Under the pieces are notes generated by a model. That model was not told the DNA's origin. It saw only the letters and a list, made by a program, of their open reading frames with translations, and did not search any database. From the NCBI RefSeq assembly GCF_048771995.1, contig NC_133024.1:22150001-22214000 (forward strand): a stretch of 64,000 nucleotides of DNA, given 5' to 3'. The DNA is from Taeniopygia guttata (lineage: Eukaryota; Chordata; Aves; Passeriformes; Estrildidae). Shown here in pieces: positions 32,801-44,800 of this stretch (positions within the stretch are counted from its first letter, which is position 1; every line of letters starts with the position of its first letter). The position numbers and the translations under genes were made by a program.

Positions 32801-35800
32801 TGAAGAAAGAAAAAAACACCGTGTACATCTTCAAAGAATAATCCATCTGGCACATGCTCTGATGTTTACCTTTAAACTCACCTTACATGGAAGTGTTGCT
32901 AAAGCACAAAGAATATTTCACAGATGGGAAATGTTGTTTATTCTCTCTAATATGGCACCACAAAGGAAGAGAGATGACTGGGGCTTATTTTTTGGTTTAG
33001 ATTGTGTTTTGGTTTTTTAGTTATAACATGCCACTGAAACTGAAGATGTTAATGAGGATGTGGTTGTAATGTCTGAAGAAGAGGTAATTCATACTAACAT
33101 AAAGATGTATCAGTAGCTTCTTAAGCAGAAGAAACAAACAAAAAAAAAATTAATTTCCCTGAATATAATATGGGGCACCAAACCTAAGTATGATTTTTTT
33201 AAGAGGTCAGGGCAGAGGCTTGGGTCTGGCTGAGTCCATATAAAGTACAGCAGTCCACAGGGACTGCCACTTGAGATGGAAAGGAGGAGGAGGAGTCTTT
33301 ACTCTAAGTCCCGTAGGTAAGTCAATTGCTAACAATTAAGAGAGGCTTGAACTGTGATAAAGGTTAGCAGAAACAGGCCTGTGTTTTAGCTGGACATAGT
33401 TGGACTTGTGGATTTAGCTGATATTTGCCATACATAGTAGTGTCTTGAAGTCAATTACAAGCTGACTTGCCAATGCTCACTTATCTAACAAAGACACTGA
33501 TAGCTTGCCTATGAGGAGATATTATGGTATACAGATGCTCCAAGGTATGTTGGACTAAGTTTTCTTAGATTAATAGTACAGATTTTAAAATACATTTGCA
33601 CACTTTAACTGTGACCAAGTATCGAATGCAATTTTAAATGCAGCTGGATAGACTGCCCTTTGTTTTTCAGATTGTGTTTAGTAATAACTTTCATAAACTG
33701 AGTCAGTTTTGTGATGCTGTACAATTTATTGTGGCAGACAGCTTACCTCATGAAGGTACAGGTAACCACTAAACAGCATCTCTAAAAGCCTGTGTGGCCA
33801 GAATTATATTTTTATAAAATAAAGGCACTCTCCAGTGGAACCCTCACCTTGAGCATTCAAGTAATTATTTGCCTCCTAAATTTGCTTGTAATTAACCCAC
33901 CAGGCTTGCTATGTTTTCTCAAGAACATAACTAGGCACTAATTTAATTAAAATTAGCAAATATGTCTAAAAGTGATAGATTCCAGACTCCACAAATGATC
34001 AGTTCTGGCAACAGTTTTTAATTATTTATCTCCAAATGTTTGTGATTTGTCTGGGCTGTCATTTCAAAATGTGTTAACTAACTCATGTTAATCGACATTT
34101 GCTCTGTGTGGGTTAAATAGAAGCTGTTAGTCTACAAACTCAGACTACTTCCCAGACTGCATACAGAGATCTTATTTTAAAATATTAGGAAGGCACAAAG
34201 TAGGATACCTGATAACCCATAGTAAAGTTAAACTTTCCCAAACTGTATACAAACATATTACCCCACAAACTTATCTATACATCCTGCTGCAGTAAATACC
34301 ACCACGGCCTAACAAGTGACCTCTAATGTCTTGTTTGCTGAGCAGCTTCCTGGATGCTGGCAGGCCCATAGGCTCCTTGATGAATTTTGGCTAACATGCT
34401 AGGAAAAACTCACAACAGCTGGTGCCCATGTCAGCGCTGTTCCTCCCTGTTTAAACTTCATTACACCCACTTGGCTGTTGCTGCCAAAATCGTAGATGCG
34501 CACTGACCCTGTGTGGAAAGGAGACAGTAAGAATTTATTTCTTGCAATGTCACTTACATGTTAGGATTTATGAAGAAATGTCTTTTTATTTGAATTAAAA
34601 TCTGGATTAAATGTATGTTTTCTATTTTGAGTAACAAAATGCCTGCATGAAAGATGACTGATGGTTACAGAGCACCATAGCTAGCATGGTGCTCATGAAC
34701 AAAAGATATTGTTTCTTCACTCTTCAACTTATACAGAACCAAAATTGTCAAGGCTGAGGGTCGTAATAAGAAGTCCCAGGCTGACAACCTACATGTAATT
34801 TTCAAGTGAGCATGGAATTGTGGCATACTCTATGGAAAATCTGTACTAACAAGATAGGAAAAGATGATAGGCTACTACTTGGGACTGCCTAGAGAGGAAA
34901 ACATTTAAAGGGAGGAAAACATAGGAGATTGTCCACAAAAGGTCCAATTTCATTAGAGGGAAAATTAACAGATTCATAGGCACACCTACTGATAGCATAA
35001 AATTCCATTCCAACTGGCATTTACATGAAATGTCATTTGCTCAACTGGTAGGAGTTAGTGTTCAGGCTAGAAGAATTTGTGCATTGTATAACACAGACAA
35101 ATTACAAGACTGTACTGACAAGAATTCAATTAAAAGACCTTGTAGTGTTTTCCGAACAGTGTAAATGACATCGTTAGCGTTCTGGCCAGTAGTTCTTCTT
35201 CCAAAGCACAATAAAGCTAACACTGAGAGGCCTAAACAGCAATATTTATACAAGTTGAATGAATATGTCTGTAATGGCTTGTTATTTGTTGATGAGAGCA
35301 TAATAGCTATTGCAGTTTCTAAGAAAGGCATAAGCATTAATATTTGCAATGGCTTGCACAATGCTGGAGGTGTATGTAATTCCTTACAAGATAAGAATCC
35401 CAACACTTACTAAACCCCAGCACCAAATACAAGTGCTGTAACTCAAACAACATCTCATCTTTTCAGCCATTCCTTCAGAACAAACAATTTACAAAGTTTC
35501 CCATTAAAAACTTCTGTTGCTAAAATCCTAGGTTTTTAGGATGAAGCAGTCTTAACGCATTGTTTCAAAACATTCATGATTTGCCTTAACTACTAAAGAA
35601 CTGATCCCAGGAATAACAAAAGTAGCTTTGCAAGAGCAAATGCACAAATATAAAACACTGTAGCTCCAAACCTGTGGGAATTCAGGGCTTCCCTCTGGCT
35701 GCCCTGGAAGGCCTGGGATCCTGGCAGGGGGTCAGGAACCCCCCTGTACAGAGCCCCCAGAGACACTGTCTCTGATCTCTGTCCATGGAAAAGAGTTTTC

Positions 35801-38800
35801 AATCTTACAGGATGAATTACAAGCTCTGAGTGTTTGATATGAGTAATAATTAAGTGTGGCACAGGTGCAAAAGTAAAATTTTAGGATTCTAGAATAGGGG
35901 TTCAAAGGGCACAAGATGGAGGAAACTGGGTGTGTCTTGTCCTTTTTCTCCTTCTTCATGCCCTCCATGTTTCACTGTAGTGTTGGCATTTTTCTGTTGG
36001 TTTAGGCTGGGGACACACTGTTCAACGTAGGTGACAGATATTGGCACATTATTGTAAATACAGCACAGGTAGTTTCTGGTATATAATGTTTGTAACATCC
36101 CACTGGGGGCAGAGCCCCACACGCTGCCCTGCAGGACAGACCTGCGGCAGGGCAGCAGAACATGTTAGAGATAAGCAAAAATAAACAACCTTGAAAACAG
36201 CACAGATGAATTATGGCTTCTTCTTTGGCAACGGGGCAGAAAGACAGAGACTTTCTACAATCTCGCAATCATCAATACCACAGATTCCGACACAAACCAA
36301 GCATCATTGCCCTTCAAAACCAATCCTGGCAGTGGCATGAAAGGAACAGTGCACTTACGGTCAAGAGCTGTGGTGGCCATCAGGTATGTAAAAGGAGAGA
36401 CACTGACGGCCTCAATCGCCCCAGAGTGGAAGGTACACACACGCTCTGGGTCGTGGGTCTGCGGTGCAAAACAGAAGAGAAATTGTGCTGCATTTTACAC
36501 TTGTGCTCTCCAATTTGAGCTCATACTTCCTGGGAAATAATTTCATCATCCAAGAAATTACAGACTTTGCTATCATTTTTTTTACATTAGTTTGTATAGT
36601 ATGTGGTTTTTATTTACCATACAATTCTTGGAACATATTTTACTTTTCACATTAGAATTCTATTCCCCACAAGGGATTGTTCCTACTTACTTTATTATGT
36701 TCCAGAGCAAAAATTAAATGCCTGCTTTTTCACCTCTGTCATCTATTTCTCCATCAAAAACATCTCCAGCAGTTACACTAGTTACTAGTAGGATAAAACA
36801 CTTCAAGTGTGTTTCATCTTCTTGTTTTCTTCTAGTTCTTTCTGTCATTTAAAGACTACCGGAAGGATTAGTTCAAACACCTATCCATAGAGGAAATAAC
36901 AACATTCCTTGATCTCATTTCCTGCATCCCTGCAACCTTCATTACCAGCTTACAGAATCAAACTCCTTTAAAGTAACTTGAATTTGGCAGCTGAAATTTC
37001 AGGAATCAAAAATCAAATTCCTCTTTACCATCCTGCACAATTATTACAATCAATTACATTTGAAAATTTTTATTAAATAAAATATATGTTTCAATGCTAC
37101 AATTTTCTACCATGCAACTTCATAAAACACAAATTTAATTCCAGATGGAACCAGCATAGTTATAGGATGTAACAGGATATGGTTCCTATTACAAATGAAC
37201 TGAAGAAATCAGAAGAAAGAAAAATCAAAATTACCATATTTGAAAAAGTCAAATCCAGCTTCCATATTGCTCCACTTGTATCCTGAAGAAGAAAAAACAT
37301 AAATTGAATATTTTCAGACTCAATTTGGAAATAAAACTGCACAGGGTAACTTCTTAAAAAGTCCTTAATGACTATCATTGTGAAACAAAAATTACTAAAT
37401 GCAAGGATGTTGGTCTAATGAATCCCATTCATCACTTTAAGGTAATAGAACTTGGACAGTACCTTCTGGCATTCTTCTGTTCTTATGCCAGAGTCTCACA
37501 CATTACTGGACACTAAAAACACAGCATAGCATAACATAGCATAATTCAGTTGGAAGGGACCTGCAAGGATCATCTCGACCAATTGCCTGATCACTTCAGA
37601 CCTGACCAAAAGTTAAAGTATTTTATTAAAGGCCTCTATATATGCCTCTTAAACATTGACTTAGAATGACCAGCTCTCTAGGAAGCCTGTTTCAGTGTTA
37701 AAAAAACACCACCAAAACTGTAGGTAGGTAGGTTGGTAGGTAGGTTGATAAGATTATTTTCTATATATCCAGAAGACTGAATTCTACTACAAAGAAACAC
37801 TCTGATTTGTAATAGACTCCTGCTGTTACTTACCAGCATGTTCCTAATTTTTTTTTTCTCCACAGGGATGCATGTACCTGAGTGTGTCTTACCTGAGCAA
37901 ACCAGAAGGGCTGTTCATGGTCATGAATTTTTGTAATGAAATTCAGGCTGACATTCTTGCCAAGCCAAAGTTCATTCATAGGCTCCATCTCCACTAACCC
38001 TGTGTCATCCACAGGATCAGCAGTATCTACTACCTCAAAGTTCCACATCTTCATGGCATTTGAAGCATTAAAAAAAAAAAAAAAAAAGAAAGGAAAAGAA
38101 AAGAAAAAAAAAGCAGCTTTTTTAGTAACACCAGGTTGTTTTCATACATAATAAATATGGAAAATCAAATTTTTAAGAAAGCAAAATCACTGCTTTGAAC
38201 ATAACCTAGAACAGTGACTGGAGCTTCAATTCAGCCCTGACACTAAGAGAGCTGTACATGGCAGTTTCAGAACTATGCAGAATAAATGGTATCTGTGGGC
38301 ACTCAGCATGGCTCATACTGAGGCATCACAAATTAATGGGAAGTGTAACTCTTACATGTTCTGCTCTGTAGGATAACGACAACATATCAGTTAGCACACT
38401 TATAATCAAGTGAACTTTCCTAAGGGGATAACACCAACCTCTAAAACAAACTAACAACAACAACAGCAGTGTTTGAAACCCTCCACTGGCTATAGGTCAG
38501 TATACCATTGATTATCTGGGTACACACATGAGCAGAAGACACATCATGTCCTCCCTTAAAGAGTAAGGTAATAAGATTGCAAAATTCTTGATCATTGACA
38601 GAGGACATCAGAAAGTTGTGTTATGCATATGGAAAACATTTTGACCTTAATTTAGAGAATTATTTGTTAACTTCAGGATGCTTTAGCCTTAATTTTCCCC
38701 TATTTTAGGATATGTATCTCTGAGATGCTAGTTAATTTCTGTGTTATTTTAACATTAATAATCTGAGCTTTTAAACACTCAGAAAATTAATTTCAAATAT

Positions 38801-41800
38801 TCCTGTCGTTTGTTTTTTATCTTTTAGATAACAATACGTGTTAACGGGCCTGGAAATTATAAAATGTTAGAATGTAGTCAGGAACAAAGCTGTTAGAAAA
38901 CCACTGAAGATTATTTTGATTTACTAAAGTAAAAGCTGTTTTATTTATTACTATTAAACAAGGAAAACTGCATGACATGCTATCCAATTCAAACACATAC
39001 ACTATGGAGATGTGCTCTTATTTTCTTTATTCTACAAAATAATTTTCAGAAAGAAACTGCACTCTAAAATATCCTCCAAAAACCTGGTAAAGAAAATATG
39101 TAACATTTACCTGCTGACCATACATTTACATACCTAAAGGCAGAGCAAAAGAAAAACTCACCCGGATGACACCATCTTTTCCAACAGAGTAAAGGTCTCC
39201 TTCATCAAAAACTAACTGGCTGACAGGGCCCTCATGACAGGGCTTATGTCCAACTTGACAGAGCTCTACTTTAATGAGGCCACCTTCCCAAAGCAGCAAA
39301 TTGCCCCACTCAGTTCCTGAGACAACCTTTAATGGAAATTAAAATAACTATGTAAGCACCTGCATGTAATCATGCAGAAACACAGGCAAGAACCAAGTAA
39401 ACATTTGTGGCTTCCTTCCATGAAAGCATTAAATCAATGGCAAAGTACAAACACTTACAAGAGAAGATATAAAGGGTGAGGAGGTTCAACTTTTTAGCAA
39501 TGTGACATAATTTGCATGCACTGAAATTGGTGAAGATTGGGACCAACAGTCTCTTTGTATGTCTGTGCACTAACGTTTTCACATTAGAAGACACTCAGCT
39601 CTAAGCCAACACAGATCTTTTTTTCTGTGAATTACAACACTAAGTATTTTATGATTATTACAAAGCAAGACAGGGATTTTGGGCAAACTGATGGCAATAT
39701 TTTCTTCTCAGAACAGTGCATCACAGGCCTGATTAAAAACATTTTTTAAGCAAATAGTAACTCTCTAACTTACAAAGCAGACTTTCTATGAAAGCCTAAA
39801 AGAGTATATAATATTTTTTCTTTTGGTCACTTTTTCTCACTTACTTTCCCATCAGGCAGCTCCACAAAACCTATAATGTCAGACACTGCTGTTTTTCCAA
39901 ACCTGCCCAAAGCTCCTTGTAACTTGAGACCAGTTAATGTGAGAGCCATCTTCCAGAACCTGAGTACAGAAAAACACACTCTGACACAAGATTTCCACAA
40001 CACTGCTCAATACCTCTTAGACATTGCAATACCCTTATCAGGCATGCCTTGCTCATGTATTATTCCTTTTTGCTGGAGAACTTGGGGTTTTTTTCTTTTG
40101 AAAATCACATAAAGCTTTACATCTATACAAACATTTCCTTATACTGCTCCTATGAAACAGCTAGGAAAAAGATTTGGAATAGGCAGAATGAAGATTAAAC
40201 TACTATTTACAATTAAGAAGTGTAAAATCCACAGCTACATCTTTCTAGCTACAACCACACACACAGCTAGGAATACCTATTTTATCCTTGCTATGGAGTG
40301 TATGATGCTCAGTTCTGTAAACCCAAAGGACTGAGGACTTCATTGAATGTCATCCAAGTCCTCTTGTGAAATTAAACTGTATTATAAAATCTCACTGACA
40401 CAAAGGTTTTATCCTAAATATTAGGATTTATGTGTGTGCAGGAGATATTACTTTTAAGATAACTGTTAGAAATTGTAATTTGAGTCCACATTTGAGTGAA
40501 AGGTCATATTTACCATGTAATAAAAGCTATGTCAGTGTTTATTTGTAGTATTTCAGCTCAAAAGAAAGTTTATAAGAGATTTTGTTTTGTCAGATTTCCA
40601 TAAATAATGCATTCTAAACCACATTTGTTCTGTGTCTAAATAAACCATTTGCTATTTCAGACCCACCTTGCAATCAAACCATAAAGCAAGTATCAGATTT
40701 TGATCTGATTTCCCCATTAAAATTCAAAGAAACTTTAGACGCATTATCATTTTAAAGATAACATTTTTATTACAACAGAATCCCACTCATAGCATAAGAT
40801 TCAAGTAGTGGATAAACATATAACACAAAAAGAATGTTTAAAGTCATTGGGTGTTTGGCCCTCTTTTATAAAAGGACCCATGAACTTAGCAGGGAAGGGA
40901 ATGTATGGAAAGATCTTTTGTAGTCTTCTGGTGTGATCACAGGGCTTCTGATCCATGACTTGGCAACCAGCTCCAATGGCTGTCCAAGGAGCAGATGAGC
41001 TCAAGAAATCAAAGACAGAAAGCCCAGAAGGCACAGAAGGCAAATATCTTATGTTACCAGCTAGAAGACATGTATATATAAGTATTTTTCATTTCTTCTT
41101 CTCAGTGCTTGTTGCAATTACAAGAATGGAGCCAGAGGTACTAGCATTTAACATCAAGCATCATCCTATTTGGACAGCAAAGATGTTGAAAAATTTGTTT
41201 GACTGGTAGGAAGATTTGAAAATCCTCATTTTTGTAATTGTAAGGGCCAGGTAAAATAGCATTCCTCATTGGTACATGTTTGCTAATGATACATTCTTGT
41301 TAGTCATCTCCTATGCATTATGACTGCAGAGGTGTTATGTATTAATCCTAATCAGCAAACTTACCTGATGTGTCCTGATCCACCTGTAGTTAGATGCTCT
41401 TCATTCTCAGCAGAAAACATGACCTTGTAAACATCCTGTGCAAAAGCTTTTGACCTCAGCAGAGTCTCCTCTTGTTTCCAGTCCCAGATAGTCAACATGT
41501 AGTCAGGGCTGCTCCCAACACTGGCCAGCAAAGTGCCAGTACGGTTGAAATCACCAAAAACATAGGCTACCTCTGTTCCACCTAAAGAAATGTACAAGCC
41601 CCAATACACAGGAAAGAGGTAGAAACAACACAAAAATCTACTCAGAAGAAGCTCAACATTCACTGAAATTATTTCTTTTCCAATAGGTAATAGCTTTAGG
41701 TTAGCTATCTCTATGAAATAGACGTTTCTTCCCATGCAATAATGAAAAAGCTTGAAACCAATGTCTTCTATTTTTGCTGTGAAGGATCAGAAAATTCTAT

Positions 41801-44800
41801 TTCATTCTAAACTAAAAATGATCCATCACTCCATCTGCTGGGATCTTTAAACACTAGTCCATCTGTATAAAATGAAAATAGAATGTTTTACACTACCTTT
41901 CAGTATTCTGTAGGGCCTCACCGAAGGATATGTGTAGATTACAATGTTTGGCTTCTTTCCTTTTTCTCCTACTGCAAAGTAGTCCTTATTAGGGTGTGCC
42001 TTGAAAAAGCAGAAGTCCTGTTGCATGCTGTAATAACACCTTTGTCTTTATTCTGCTAGTTATTGAGTTATTGTATTCACTCACTCATTAGTCAAAACAT
42101 ACAGCTATAAATACTAGATTGCATTTTTCTCTGTGTTTATTCTGAATAACTGTCAACCTGTTGCTAAATATCAGAGTGAAGCCACTATGCACACAAAATG
42201 GTATATCCCACATATATTGTGGAATCACAAGAAACAGTGAAACAATCTGCTTTGTGATGCATCCTTTTACTATCCCTACCTCACTCAACCCACTAGCTAA
42301 TCTTTCCACAGCAGCATTTGTGTCAGCAGCCATCTACTTCAGCAGACAGCTGCAGAAAAGCTAGCATGAATGACACAAGTCTGAAGGTGTAAAAATGTAC
42401 ACTGATTCTCCAGAAGAGGCTGCTTACAATAAAACAGGACAGTCTGAGGCTGGTAGTCGGAAAGCCTCGCTCATGTGCAATAAAACTGAGAGATAGCAGA
42501 GTTCTCACAGGGTAAGGTGTTTCAAATTCAGAGACAGAACTTGAGACTTCAAGCTCTTGATAAGTTTATTAGAGTGAGACCAGATGCTTTTTCTCTTCAT
42601 TTGTGTGGGAGATTGATTTTCTAAATTTTAATTGCAAGTAAGACTCTATATTAGCATCAGTTGTGATTAGGACAGATGAAGTGTTGAAAAAAAATAAAAT
42701 AATTGCTATAAGCCAAAATACTTAAATAATAATGTAAAAATAATCCCAGCTGGACTTGTCAGTCCTTTTAGGTAGCTGAGCCTGGGACTATAGTATGCAG
42801 ATACTTGTTCTCTGCCAATTAGATTGATGGGATGAGAAGCCCATGCTGCATGATCCATACATTCCTTTAATCAATACAATATACTTCCTATTTATATGAA
42901 TGTGCCACTATAGAAGTCTCCCATATCTGGCAACCACAACCAAGCAAACATTTTCTTCCTAGAGCAACTAAAGTTCTTAAACAAGAAACAAAAGCCATAC
43001 TGTGATAAACCCAATGCCACCGCCATGGCTGCTCCGGACGTGTTTCTGATACTTGGTTCTCAGGTTCTGGAGGATCACCTGGTTGCCTGCTATATACCCG
43101 ACAGTATCTCTATCCATTATCATCAGGTTTACAGGTCTGGTACAGTCATATCCAAAAGAATGTCTGGGAACAGTCCAATAAGGAAAATATTAGACACTGG
43201 CTTTCTAAACAGTTTACTAAATGAATAAAATGTTTAAACTGAAATTGAAATGGGAGTACTGAAGCTAGTGACTAATCCTGATGGCAGGAGATAATTTTCT
43301 TCAGTACACAGTGAAAGTAAAATGTATCTTGACTCTATAACTGAAAGGAAGGCACAACTAAAGGCCTACTGAAGTTATATCCCATCTTTTCACCTCCACT
43401 ATGGGTATATCTCTTGCTTCTGATCATTTGGAGCGGCAAGGAATTAATATTTTATCTATGTTCTCATTTCAAATGAAATGTAAAAGATGTGCATCAGATT
43501 ACGAGGACCTGTTCTACAGACAAGAGATCAAACCAAGCAAGTTTTCAAGCTCACTTCTTAATTGTTTACAGGCAGATGTAAAAAAGGGAAAATCCAGTCT
43601 TCAATAGCAACTGAACTGTGTCTGCAGACAAAACCATCAGCATATATAAAAGTCACATATCTTATGCTACCCTACTTGACCATACCTACCAAAGAGTTTA
43701 TTGTAGCTCTTAACTGATGGGCACCACTTCCTTCATTCCATTAGTTTAGATCTTCTAAGCACCAGAACACAAATCTACCTGGTTTCTTCCCCACTTCTCC
43801 TTTACAAAGCACACAGGAGCTCTTCTGCCCTCCCCTCAGCTTCTTGGGGAACACCAGTGTCACTACAGAGAAAGGGAGAGCTTTGCAGGCGTATTCTTAC
43901 GCCAGTCTTCTGCCTGGTGACATTAGCTTCTCAGGAGTACTTATGATAGGAAGCACTATGCCCAGTAAGAAATGTTTAAGAGGTCAAGACAACACTTTAA
44001 GACTAAATTCACCCAGGATCTTTACCTGTGTCTCAACCAAAGGTATCCTACTAATGCCACAAAGGCTACTCCAAATTTGACCAATACAATTTTGAGAAGG
44101 TATATTAAATACCATTAGCTTTGAATTTACACAAGCTCAACAGAAAGGATACTTAAAAATTAGAAGGTCAGTGGGTATCTCAGTGTCGTCAGTGGCATAT
44201 GGTCCTGAATATACATCTTCATACGTGTAGAAGAAGGTTTCAGCTATTTTCTTTTTTACCTCCTCAGGCCTTTTTTGTGGTTCTGAGGATACTTGACTAT
44301 TATCTTCATCATCCAAATTTTCTTCCCCACCTCACAAATGAGAACATAACAGCAATTTATACTCACCATATGTTTTGGGTTAGTTGCTGATATTTGCACC
44401 TAACCGTAAAAGGGAAGGAGTCATAAATCTTTTCCCCCTTTGACAGAGCAATCAATACCTCACAGCTCAAAGCAAGGGTTTCATGTCTTAGTAACTACTT
44501 ATCCTGGCACAGTCTGCAACAAATACTCCCTCAGGCTTTTAAAAACTTCACTGGAAATATTCAAAACTGAAGAATTTAAACAAGAAAAATTTTGAGACCG
44601 TTTGAAAAATACTGGGTTTTAAACCATAAGACTTACTATAGCAGTTCAGTTGAGGTTTGCTTCATATTTAGGTCTCCATTTTAGAAACCAAACACATTTT
44701 AAAGTGTCTATTTTCAGTAGATATTGAATGCATATTGTTACACAAAACAATTATTAAAATCTCATATAATGGACCACCAGAAGACACCACCGTCCTCAAG

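Larger units (their letters stand above)
29723..43163 (-). other. CFAP44: CFAP44 first WD-repeat block
   Basis: Twelve exons from 43163 down to 29723 encode about 490 residues (roughly 75-618) of beta-propeller repeats. WD-like cores visible include [53 protein letters not shown] and [11 protein letters not shown]. Conserved landmarks shared with mammalian CFAP44 are [36 protein letters not shown] and YLMATTALD. All exon junction phases match. Confidence 0.9.

Noticed and set aside
35062-35413. 114- and 82-codon frames on opposite strands
   Set aside because: No family resemblance, intronic in CFAP44, and no usable splice context. Kept only as an unexplained block.
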